A stretch of 12,539 nucleotides of DNA from the NCBI GenBank assembly GCA_007131895.1, contig SLPR01000012.1:1-12539 (forward strand), read 5' to 3'. Position numbers and translations under genes: made by a program. The notes below the pieces were generated by a model. That model was not told the DNA's origin and did no database searches. It saw nothing but the letters and a program-made list of their open reading frames with translations. This document shows positions 1 through 5,563 of the stretch, in pieces. Numbering within the stretch: the first letter of the stretch is position 1; every line of letters begins with the position of its first letter. The stretch is from Bacteroidales bacterium (lineage in GTDB: Bacteria > Bacteroidota > Bacteroidia > Bacteroidales > UBA7960).

Positions 1-162
1 ATGGGGACAGGAAAAAACTACAAGGTATTAAATCAGATTAACAGGGAGCATACTTTTTTTGATCGTATCATTCCTCTTGAACATCCCAGATACATAGTGC
101 AATACAAATCAGCCCTTACTGATAGCTATATCAGCAAATACCTGAAAGCATTCGGACGGTAA
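1..162 (+). CDS. C-terminal fragment, probable DUF4918 (SMUG2-like uracil-DNA glycosylase family)
   Basis: The reading frame is open from the left edge and ends in TAA at 160-162, leaving 53 visible codons. The ATG at base 1 is probably an internal methionine, so the true start lies outside the window. The visible part contains the string IIPLEHPRYIVQYK (residues 23-36). From memory, Bacteroidota DUF4918 proteins end in a very similar LEHPR(F/Y)IMQYK segment followed by a short helix; its HP pair matches the C-terminal motif of the uracil-DNA glycosylase superfamily. If so, the protein would remove uracil or related bases from DNA in the cytoplasm. The gene converges on the thioesterase gene, with only 8 bases between the stop codons. 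The family call rests on one motif, so it is moderate; that this is a real gene end is more secure. Confidence 0.6.
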   Translation: MGTGKNYKVLNQINREHTFFDRIIPLEHPRYIVQYKSALTDSYISKYLKAFGR

Positions 163-170
163 AGTGTTGC

Positions 171-557
171 TTACACTGACTGCATAAAAGGTTTTTCCTC
201 CACAATGTAACGGGTGTGGGTGCCAAAGCCGATTTTACCCCCTTCATCATGCGCTTCCACCTTAAAGGTCAGCTTTTTCCCTTCGGCACTCATTAGTATG
301 GATTCAGCCTTTACCTGCTTATTGAGCCCGGTAGCTTTTATGTGTTTTATGTTCACTTCACTTCCAACCGTGAGATATCCGTCGGGCAAAAGGGGCTGAA
401 CACTTTCGTGAGCTGTTCTTTCCATCAGGGCAATCATTGCCGGGGTTGCGTAAACCTCAACCAGGCCTGAGCCATAAGCCCTGGCAGTATCTTTGGGTTC
501 TACGGTAATAGCAGAGGAGCCTTTGACGCCGGGTTGAATTTCTGAAAAAGTTTCCAT
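171..557 (-). CDS. FlK-like hotdog-fold acyl-CoA thioesterase
   Basis: A 128-residue protein that lines up along its length with the fluoroacetyl-CoA thioesterase FlK and related single-domain hotdog thioesterases. Aligned by eye, the FlK catalytic residues Thr42, Glu50 and His76 correspond to Thr38 (in VYATPAM), Glu46 (in ALMERT) and His72 (in IKHIKATG), with identical spacing. The conserved C-terminal strands are present as EAHDEGGKIGFGTHTRYIV (101-119). The position of FlK's substrate-gating Phe36 is Leu32 here, so fluoroacetyl-CoA is not a likely natural substrate; a short or toxic acyl-CoA is more plausible. It should act in the cytoplasm. It starts 6 bases after the stop of the OsmC gene, so the two are almost certainly co-transcribed. 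The upstream bases contain no Shine-Dalgarno site, as is usual in this phylum. Family confidence is high; the substrate is unknown. Confidence 0.85.
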   Translation of the reverse strand: METFSEIQPGVKGSSAITVEPKDTARAYGSGLVEVYATPAMIALMERTAHESVQPLLPDGYLTVGSEVNIKHIKATGLNKQVKAESILMSAEGKKLTFKVEAHDEGGKIGFGTHTRYIVEEKPFMQSV

Positions 558-563
558 ACTGGT

Positions 564-977
564 TTAATAGTGAAATGACACATCAACATTGATATCTGTA
601 TGAATGCTTTTGGCAACTGGACAGTTGCGGGCTGCATGTTCCAGTATGGCTTTTTCTTTGTCTGTGTAGGATTTGGCTGTCAAATCAAATTCAATAATGA
701 TTTCGGAAACACGACGTGGATTAGCCGCCATAACCTTGGTGGTTTTTGCCCTTACCTCGCCTAAGGAAAATCCTTTTCCATTGGCGGTGATGTCCATAAG
801 GGTAATCATGCAGCTGCACAGAGCCGTTGCTACCAAATCCGTTGGAGAAAAAGCTTCTCCTTTTCCATTGTTGTCAATGGGGGCATCCGTAATTATTTTG
901 ACGGAAGAGAGCACATGCGTTGCTTCTGTCCGGTAATCGCCAATGTATGTAGTTCTTACTGTTTCCATAGTTTTCAT
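564..977 (-). CDS. OsmC/Ohr-family peroxiredoxin-like protein
   Basis: A 137-residue OsmC-family protein. The family is known for reducing organic hydroperoxides with a peroxidatic and a resolving cysteine. The first conserved cysteine block is FSPTDLVATALCSCM (43-57); Cys56 aligns with the peroxidatic cysteine of OsmC and Cys54 is an extra neighbour. The second block is NCPVAKSIH (118-126), with Cys119 as the expected resolving cysteine. The length is normal for the compact cytoplasmic branch of the family, some members of which have no demonstrated peroxidase activity. The start was taken at the first ATG (977), but a second in-frame ATG lies three codons on (968). A TATATTTG promoter element ends only 5 bases before the first ATG, so the message may be leaderless or the second ATG may be used. 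It is the first gene of an operon with the thioesterase. Confidence 0.92.
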   Translation of the reverse strand: MKTMETVRTTYIGDYRTEATHVLSSVKIITDAPIDNNGKGEAFSPTDLVATALCSCMITLMDITANGKGFSLGEVRAKTTKVMAANPRRVSEIIIEFDLTAKSYTDKEKAILEHAARNCPVAKSIHTDINVDVSFHY

Positions 978-982
978 TTTTG

Positions 983-990
983 CAAATATA
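983..990 (-). promoter_or_regulatory. Bacteroidota -7 element for the osmC-thioesterase operon
   Basis: Read on the minus strand this is TATATTTG, a full match to the Bacteroidota TAnnTTTG element. The nearest upstream TTG (1016-1018) is 25 bases away, longer than the usual 17-23, so the -33 part is weak. The element ends 5 bases before the ATG at 977, which puts the expected transcription start at or within a base or two of the start codon. Confidence 0.6.
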
Positions 991-1104
991 GAAAATTATT
1001 AATATCCGGTTTAATCAATTATTAAAAGATTTGTTGATGTTAGCACTCTCGCTACATGCATGAATACAGGCAGTTAGGCTCGCCAGGGCGCAACATGTTG
1101 TTAT

Positions 1105-1136
1105 AAAAAACCCCGGCCCGAAGATTCGGACCAGGG
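1105..1136 (-). terminator. Intrinsic terminator of the Cys-rich protein gene
   Basis: A 26-base hairpin (1111-1136) followed, on the minus strand, by TTTTTTATAA. In the minus-strand transcript the stem is continuous because two positions are G-U wobbles; in the plus-strand transcript the same positions would be C-A mismatches. The hairpin is therefore built to work on the minus strand. It lies about 50 bases past the stop of the Cys-rich gene and separates it from the OsmC promoter. Confidence 0.85.
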
Positions 1137-1187
1137 AAAAAAGCACAGTAATTGAAAATAATAATTAAGAGGGAAATTTAATGTCTT

Positions 1188-1628
1188 TTAGTTTTCTCTG
1201 CTGGCTTGCTGGCTTTTGACACCAGAAGGAACTTTTGTGCATTCTCCGGGCTGAGGACCTGCTACCTGGGTAGCTTTAGTTCCTGTGCAAGATGCAGCAG
1301 ATGAACCCGTACATGAGGATTTTGCAGCACTGCTGGTTTGAATCATTTGAACTTCACCTGATTCTGCGTCAGCTTTGGTAGCTTTGCTGCTGCAGCAAGC
1401 TGCGTCAGCACTTTTGTCTGCGCAACTGGATTTGGTTGCGGCAGATGCAGTTTGAGTTTTTTCAACTCCGGTACAGCTTGATGCGGTTTGCACAGCCTCA
1501 ACTGTTTTTCCACTGCAACAACTTTTCGCAGTTTCTTTTTTGGTTTCAGTTTCTGTTGCCGTCAGGATTAGACCGGCTCCCAGCACTAAAAACAGACTCA
1601 TTACGGAAGTTAAGATGTATTTTTTCAT
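1188..1628 (-). CDS. Small exported cysteine-rich protein of unknown function
   Basis: A 146-residue protein that I do not recognise. The frame stays open upstream of 1628, but the start at 1628 gives a classic signal peptide (MKKYILTSVMSLFLVLGAGL, then a small-residue region) and sits about 50 bases after a good promoter, so the longer reading is rejected. The mature part is low complexity, made mostly of Ala, Ser, Thr, Lys, Gln and Cys. Its nine cysteines are at residues 37, 38, 52, 69, 78, 79, 106, 114 and 130, in recurring units such as SCCSGK, SSCTG, ACCSSK and SCTGT. There is no lipobox: the first cysteine comes well after the hydrophobic segment. No enzyme motif is visible. The Cys-pair pattern suggests metal binding, redox buffering or disulfide cross-linking in the periplasm or outside the cell, but this is inference. 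It has its own promoter and terminator, so it is a single-gene unit. Confidence 0.8.
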   Translation of the reverse strand: MKKYILTSVMSLFLVLGAGLILTATETETKKETAKSCCSGKTVEAVQTASSCTGVEKTQTASAATKSSCADKSADAACCSSKATKADAESGEVQMIQTSSAAKSSCTGSSAASCTGTKATQVAGPQPGECTKVPSGVKSQQASREN

Positions 1629-1681
1629 ATATAATTTCTTTTTTGATTGTAAAAGGTTTTGATGCTTATTTTTATTTAGAC

Positions 1682-1689
1682 CAAATATA
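1682..1689 (-). promoter_or_regulatory. -7 element for the Cys-rich protein gene
   Basis: Minus-strand TATATTTG, a full TAnnTTTG match. The expected transcription start is near 1676, giving a leader of roughly 48 bases before the ATG at 1628. No good TTTG is present at -33; the closest is GTTTC, 18 bases upstream, which lies inside the arm of the inverted repeat at 1705-1746. Confidence 0.6.
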
Positions 1690-1704
1690 AATAAAAAAAC
1701 GCAG

Positions 1705-1746
1705 CTTGAAACATTTGCTTGTGAAAAAAATGTTAAATGTTTCCAG
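1705..1746. repeat. Inverted repeat over the Cys-rich gene promoter
   Basis: The left arm CTTGAAACATTT (1705-1716) and right arm AAATGTTTCCAG (1735-1746) are complementary over 12 positions with one mismatch; the inner 9 bases match perfectly. The spacer is 18 bases. The left arm covers the place where the -33 element of the 1682-1689 promoter should be, so an operator role is possible. No T-run follows it on either side, so it does not look like a terminator. Confidence 0.55.
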
Positions 1747-1822
1747 GAGGGAGAAAGGAGATGAATTGTTGAATCTTTGTATCTTCTGGTCGTTGGATTT
1801 GTATGTGGTAGTAGTTCTTTAA

Positions 1823-1855
1823 ATTGGAATAAGAATAATTTTCCCATATTCCAAT
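1823..1855. repeat. Inverted repeat ATTGGAATA / TATTCCAAT
   Basis: Perfect 9-base arms at 1823-1831 and 1847-1855 with a 15-base spacer. It lies in the middle of the divergent intergenic region, away from the predicted promoters. It could be a regulator site or a transcript hairpin; nothing else identifies it. Confidence 0.5.
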
Positions 1856-1889
1856 CGGTATTTACTCATATACATTTCCCTTTCAAAAC

Positions 1890-1911
1890 GTTACATGCAA
1901 AATAATGTAAC
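1890..1911. repeat. Inverted repeat GTTACAT / ATGTAAC
   Basis: Perfect 7-base arms at 1890-1896 and 1905-1911 with an 8-base spacer, a geometry typical of a site for a dimeric regulator. It shares the TTACA/TGTAA core with the repeats at 1931-1963 and 2012-2025. Confidence 0.5.
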
Positions 1912-1930
1912 CTGGACTGTCCGGGATATG

Positions 1931-1963
1931 TTTTACAAGAGCCTTAGTATGCTTGTTGTAAAA
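1931..1963. repeat. Inverted repeat TTTTACAA / TTGTAAAA
   Basis: Perfect 8-base arms at 1931-1938 and 1956-1963 with a 17-base spacer. The arms carry the same TTACA/TGTAA core as the two neighbouring repeats. The right half is followed by an A-rich run rather than a T-run, so a rightward terminator is unlikely. Confidence 0.5.
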
Positions 1964-2000
1964 TAAAAAATACAATTAGCAGACATAATAGTATCAAATA

Positions 2001-2034
2001 TTGTCTTAAGATGTAAAAATTTACAATAATTTTG
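2001..2034 (+). promoter_or_regulatory. Candidate distal promoter of the adaptor-permease operon with a palindrome in its spacer
   Basis: TTG (2001-2003) is followed after 23 bases by TAATTTTG (2027-2034), a full TAnnTTTG match. The palindrome TGTAAAAATTTACA (2012-2025; 6-base arms, 2-base centre) sits between the two elements and ends one base before the -7 box, where a bound repressor would block transcription. The predicted leader would be about 160 bases. Confidence 0.4.
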
Positions 2035-2070
2035 ACTGCCAAACAAATTTTTGGGTTTTTTGAGCGTTTA

Positions 2071-2098
2071 TTGAGATAGTTCTCATGTATTAAATTTG
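2071..2098 (+). promoter_or_regulatory. Candidate proximal promoter of the adaptor-permease operon
   Basis: TTG (2071-2073) and TAAATTTG (2091-2098) are separated by 17 bases, within the range reported for this phylum. A short palindrome, TGAGATAGTTCTCA (2072-2085; 5-base arms), overlaps the -33 box and fills most of the spacer. The predicted leader is about 95 bases and includes the palindrome at 2141-2154. Confidence 0.4.
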
Positions 2099-2140
2099 TC
2101 ATCCAAAGTCATTTAAAACATTGTTCTTAACCCGAGAATA

Positions 2141-2154
2141 CTGATGGGCATCAG
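2141..2154. repeat. Palindrome CTGATGGGCATCAG in the adaptor leader
   Basis: Perfect 6-base arms around a GG centre, 47 bases before the ATG of the MacA-like gene. It has the same 6-2-6 geometry as the palindrome at 2012-2025 but an unrelated sequence. As RNA the loop would be too tight for a stable hairpin, so a DNA-binding site is the likelier reading. Confidence 0.4.
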
Positions 2155-2201
2155 GAAATAGGTTGTTAATTGTATGTAATTGTTAATTATATTGTTTATT
2201 T

Positions 2202-3443
2202 ATGCAAAACAAGAAAAATTTTATCTGGCCTGTTTTGATTGTTGTAGTCCTTGCCTTATGGTTTTTCCTGCGGTCGGAAACCGCAGGGCCTGAGCATATT
2301 CGGGTAGCCGTTGAAAGCGGGGATTTTGTGGTAAGTGTGTATACAAGCGGAGAGCTTGAAGCAGAGCATTCTGAAAATATACTTGGCCCGGCAGGCTTGC
2401 GTACGGTTGGGCTGTGGAATGTGCAAATCAGCGAATTGATACCTGAAGGAAGTATTGTAAAGGAGGGAGATTGGGTAGCTACCCTTGATCGCACCGAAAT
2501 AAGCAACAGATTAAAGGACCTTGAGACAGAGCTGGAAAAACTGCAAACCATGCATACCCAGACCCGGCTTGATACCACTATGGAATTGCGCAATGCCAGA
2601 AATGATCTTGTCAACCTGGAGTATGGTCTTGAGGAAGCCCGCATAGCACTGGATCAAAGTTCTTTTGAACCCCCGGCAGCCATACGATCAGCCGAAATCA
2701 ATCTGGATAAAGCGCAGCGGGCTTTTGACCAGGCCTCACACAATTATGAACTTCGGCATGAGCAGGCAAGGGCTAAAATGCAGGAGGTTACAGCAAGTCT
2801 GACCCAGGTACAAAGAAGGTTTGATAATATGAATTCTGTTCTTAATGAATTTACGATTACCGCACCCAGATCCGGTATGGTAATATACAGACGAAACTGG
2901 GACGGATCTAAAGTTACGGTCGGTTCTCAGATAAGTACCTGGGACAACACCGTGGCAACCCTTCCTGACTTTTCGGTTATGATGAGCCGTACTTATGTTA
3001 ATGAGGTTGACATCAGCAAAGTGTCCTTACAACAGAAAGCCGAAATAGTAGTAGATGCTTTTCCCGATAAAAAATTTACAGGGTATGTAACCGAGGTTGC
3101 CAATATTGGTGAGCAAAGACCCAACCAGGATGCCAGGGTTTTTGAGGTGAAGCTTCGCATCAACGAAGCAGATACCATTCTGCGGCCTGCTATGACTACC
3201 AAAAACACAATTATTACCCACGTTGAGCAGGAGGTTCTATTTGTGCCCATTGAGACTATTCATGTTGTTGATACAGTAACCTTTGTTTACAAAGATTTGC
3301 AAAACAGGATTGTACGTCAGGAGGTTGTAACAGGGATGCGCAACGAAAACCAGATTATTATTAAAGAAGGACTTGAAAAAGGTGAAATGATATACCTAAG
3401 TATTCCAGGCAGTCCGGAAGATTTTCGTATGATAAACCTATAA
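2202..3443 (+). CDS. MacA-like periplasmic adaptor (HlyD / membrane fusion family)
   Basis: A 413-residue adaptor subunit. Domains in order: a short cytoplasmic end and one transmembrane anchor (about 8-24), a membrane-proximal strand, the first half of a lipoyl/biotinyl-like domain ending in EGSIVKEGDWVATLD (82-96), a long coiled-coil hairpin (about 98-215, rich in Leu, Glu, Gln, Arg), the second lipoyl half ITAPRSGMVIYR (219-230), a beta-barrel domain (about 255-345) and a membrane-proximal domain to the end. In tripartite pumps this protein links an inner-membrane transporter to an outer-membrane channel. The next gene starts 8 bases later and encodes the matching MacB-type permease, so the two form one operon. 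The start has no Shine-Dalgarno site, but it places the anchor right at the N-terminus as expected. The substrate is unknown. Confidence 0.9.
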   Translation: MQNKKNFIWPVLIVVVLALWFFLRSETAGPEHIRVAVESGDFVVSVYTSGELEAEHSENILGPAGLRTVGLWNVQISELIPEGSIVKEGDWVATLDRTEISNRLKDLETELEKLQTMHTQTRLDTTMELRNARNDLVNLEYGLEEARIALDQSSFEPPAAIRSAEINLDKAQRAFDQASHNYELRHEQARAKMQEVTASLTQVQRRFDNMNSVLNEFTITAPRSGMVIYRRNWDGSKVTVGSQISTWDNTVATLPDFSVMMSRTYVNEVDISKVSLQQKAEIVVDAFPDKKFTGYVTEVANIGEQRPNQDARVFEVKLRINEADTILRPAMTTKNTIITHVEQEVLFVPIETIHVVDTVTFVYKDLQNRIVRQEVVTGMRNENQIIIKEGLEKGEMIYLSIPGSPEDFRMINL

Positions 3444-3451
3444 CAAACCCC

Positions 3452-4789
3452 ATGATCAAATCACAACGGTATATCCATAATATTAACATTGCAATGGATG
3501 CGGTATTTGCCAACAAATTCCGCTCATTGCTTACCGCGTTGGGAATAATTTTTGGTGTAGGAGCAGTAATAGCTATGCTTGCCATCGGAAGTGGAGCCAG
3601 GCAGGAAATTCTGGATCAGATGAAGCTGGTAGGGGTAAATAATATTATCATCAGACCCCTTTTTGCCGAGGAAGATGCCCATGAAGAACTCCTTGACGGA
3701 AGGTTTTCTCCGGGGCTTACCCTGACCGATGCCTGGAGTATCAAAGAACTGATACCGGGTGTTCAGAGCATAAGTCCCGAGGTAGAAATAAATACATTTG
3801 GTTATCATCATGGTATCAGAAGACCTGTAAGGGTTGCGGGCATCAATCCCGATTATTTCAATCTGTTTGCCATTAATATAGCTCAGGGAAGCAATTTTAC
3901 ATCAGCACAGGTAAACTCAGGAGCACCGGTTTGCATCATAAGCAACCAGGTTAGGGCGGTCTTTTTTGGCAATGACCAGGCAATAGGCAGGCAAATAAAG
4001 CTGGGCAACAACTGGCTTACAGTGATAGGAATTGCCGAAGACCGCAGCGGAGGCGGAGAGTCAACAGAAAGATTGGGGATTAGTGAATTTGGCAACATGG
4101 TCTATATCCCTGTGAATACCTCACTGTTGAGATTCATGGACAGGTCGGCTGTTTCGGCAACGGATATACAACGAATGCGAAACCAGAACAGAAGGAGATC
4201 CCCACAAAATCAGCAGGAAACCGAAAAGCCTAAAAGTTACCATCAGCTTGACCGCATAGTAGTGCAGGTTGAGAATTCCGAAATGCTGTCAACTACCGCT
4301 GATATTATACAACGCATGTTGCTCAGAAGACACAACGGAGTACAAGACTTTGAGGTGATTATTCCTGAGATGCTGCTGGAACAGGAGCAAAGAGCCAAGG
4401 ATATTTTTAATATCGTTCTGGGGGCTATTGCTGCTATTTCATTGCTTGTGGGGGGTATCGGAATAATGAATATCATGCTGGCTTCGGTGATGGAACGAAC
4501 ACGCGAAATAGGTATACGCCTTGCCGTGGGAGCCAAAAAAACAGATGTTGTGTTTCAGTTTCTTGCCGAATCGGTTTTTATCAGTATTTCCGGAGGTATT
4601 GCCGGTGTTTTTCTGGGTATTGCCATTTCCCGATTTATAATGAGATTTACAGACATCCTTACCATTGTATCTTTTTCTTCCATTCTTATTTCATTTATGG
4701 TGTCTGCCGGTATTGGAATTATATTCGGTTATATGCCGGCCAAAAAGGCTGCATCTAAAGATCCGGTTACCTCTCTGCGCTATGAATAA
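3452..4789 (+). CDS. MacB/FtsX-family ABC transporter permease
   Basis: A 445-residue permease with the MacB layout: transmembrane helix 1 (about 27-46), a large periplasmic domain (MacB_PCD type, about 50-310), then helices 2 (318-344), 3 (370-396) and 4 (405-427). The cytoplasmic loop after helix 2, VMERTREIGIRLAVGAKKTD (346-365), is the hallmark FtsX/MacB coupling segment that contacts the ATPase. The C-terminus PVTSLRYE is typical. Unlike E. coli MacB, no ATP-binding domain is fused to it and none is encoded nearby, so an ATPase must be supplied from elsewhere. The periplasmic domain contains an unusual polar stretch rich in Arg, Gln and Asn (about 238-262). It is translated 8 bases after the adaptor stop. 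The pair probably drives efflux or mechanotransmission across the periplasm; the substrate cannot be told from sequence. Confidence 0.92.
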   Translation: MIKSQRYIHNINIAMDAVFANKFRSLLTALGIIFGVGAVIAMLAIGSGARQEILDQMKLVGVNNIIIRPLFAEEDAHEELLDGRFSPGLTLTDAWSIKELIPGVQSISPEVEINTFGYHHGIRRPVRVAGINPDYFNLFAINIAQGSNFTSAQVNSGAPVCIISNQVRAVFFGNDQAIGRQIKLGNNWLTVIGIAEDRSGGGESTERLGISEFGNMVYIPVNTSLLRFMDRSAVSATDIQRMRNQNRRRSPQNQQETEKPKSYHQLDRIVVQVENSEMLSTTADIIQRMLLRRHNGVQDFEVIIPEMLLEQEQRAKDIFNIVLGAIAAISLLVGGIGIMNIMLASVMERTREIGIRLAVGAKKTDVVFQFLAESVFISISGGIAGVFLGIAISRFIMRFTDILTIVSFSSILISFMVSAGIGIIFGYMPAKKAASKDPVTSLRYE

Positions 4790-4824
4790 CAGCAGCTGTT
4801 CTTAAGACATATTTAGATAATTGA

Positions 4825-4856
4825 TTTTGCTTTTCAGCCGGTAGTTTCTATATTTG
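4825..4856 (+). promoter_or_regulatory. Promoter of elbB
   Basis: TTTTG (4825-4829) and TATATTTG (4849-4856) are separated by 19 bases, the best match in the window to the Bacteroidota -33/-7 consensus. The predicted transcription start is around 4861-4864, which falls on or next to the ATG of the small leader frame at 4863. Confidence 0.7.
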
Positions 4857-4862
4857 TGTAAG

Positions 4863-4904
4863 ATGTTAAATAAAATCATTAATCCCAAAAAGCTAAAAGT
4901 ATGA
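4863..4904 (+). promoter_or_regulatory. Possible 13-codon leader ORF overlapping the elbB start
   Basis: ATG at 4863-4865 opens a 13-codon frame (MLNKIINPKKLKV). Its TGA stop (4902-4904) overlaps the elbB ATG (4901-4903) in the ATGA arrangement seen in translational coupling. The frame starts where transcription is predicted to begin. There is no direct evidence that it is translated, and a short frame like this can arise by chance. Confidence 0.3.
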
Positions 4905-5551
4905 AGAAGTTTGCAGTAGTATTAGCAGGAAGTGGCGTGTATGACGGAGCAGAAATTCATGAAGCCACGCTGAGTTTGTATGCCATTAAAAAGCAAGGAG
5001 CAGATTACGAAATATTTGCCCCTGATATAGAGCAGCATCATGTTGTTAATCATATTACCGGAGAGGAGATGGATCAGAAAAGAAACGTACTGGTCGAATC
5101 AGCCCGCATAGCAAGAGGAAAAATCAAACCTTTGTCAGATTTCAAAGCAGACGATTTCGATGCAGTGCTCTTTCCCGGGGGATTTGGCGTAGCCAAGAAT
5201 TTGTGTACATTTGCTTTTGACGGTCCCGAATGCTCTGTTAATGCAGACGTGGAGAAGGTAGTAAAAGGCATGCACAAAGCAGGAAAGCCCATTGCGGCAC
5301 TCTGTATTTCGCCGGTTTTGATAGCCAAAATTCTTGGCGATGTGGAACTGACTATAGGACAGGATAAAGACACAGCCGCGGGCATTGAAAAGATGGGTGC
5401 GAAACACAAATCAACCAATCACGCAGAGGTGATTATTGATGCAAAAAACAATGTGTATACTACTCCTTGTTATATGCTTGACGCCAATATTTTGCAAATC
5501 GCAGATGGGGCAGAAAATATTGTCAGAGCCGTATTGAAAAGCCTTGCTTAG
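4901..5551 (+). CDS. elbB: ElbB-type DJ-1/PfpI superfamily protein (glyoxalase-like, ES1 family)
   Basis: A 216-residue protein matching the ElbB (ES1, class I glutamine amidotransferase-like) family along its full length; the E. coli protein has nearly the same size. The N-terminus AVVLAGSGVYDGAEIHEA (5-22) is diagnostic and includes the conserved Glu18. The nucleophile elbow is AALCISPVL (132-140), with Cys135 as the catalytic cysteine. The segment VLFPGGFGVAKNL (89-101) is the conserved glycine loop. E. coli ElbB has been described as a glyoxalase III-like enzyme and linked to isoprenoid synthesis, but its physiological role is not settled. It acts in the cytoplasm. It is a single gene with its own strong promoter and a terminator at 5583-5606. 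The start is supported by the family N-terminus; the upstream bases are A-rich with no Shine-Dalgarno site. Confidence 0.93.
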   Translation: MKKFAVVLAGSGVYDGAEIHEATLSLYAIKKQGADYEIFAPDIEQHHVVNHITGEEMDQKRNVLVESARIARGKIKPLSDFKADDFDAVLFPGGFGVAKNLCTFAFDGPECSVNADVEKVVKGMHKAGKPIAALCISPVLIAKILGDVELTIGQDKDTAAGIEKMGAKHKSTNHAEVIIDAKNNVYTTPCYMLDANILQIADGAENIVRAVLKSLA

Positions 5552-5563
5552 AAGCTGCAGATT

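Larger units (their letters stand above)
1629..2201. other. Divergent intergenic control region, no gene seen
   Basis: A 573-base AT-rich region between the start of the Cys-rich gene (leftward) and the start of the MacA-like gene (rightward). I see no convincing coding frame; the open stretch that extends the Cys-rich frame upstream has no family features. The region holds a leftward TATATTTG promoter element, two rightward TAnnTTTG elements, and at least six inverted repeats, each listed separately. No tRNA or recognisable riboswitch fold was found by eye. Confidence 0.7.

Noticed and set aside
163..177. Short inverted repeat AGTGT / ACACT between the convergent stop codons at 162 and 171
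   Set aside because: Only 5 base pairs with no T-run on either strand; too weak to call a terminator.
1091..1100. Palindrome CAACATGTTG
   Set aside because: A 10-base palindrome with no spacer, between a terminator and a promoter; length and context are compatible with chance.
1629..1847. In-frame extension of the Cys-rich gene up to 1847
   Set aside because: It would place 73 residues before a textbook signal peptide and would cover the TATATTTG promoter and the inverted repeat; the start at 1628 explains the data better.
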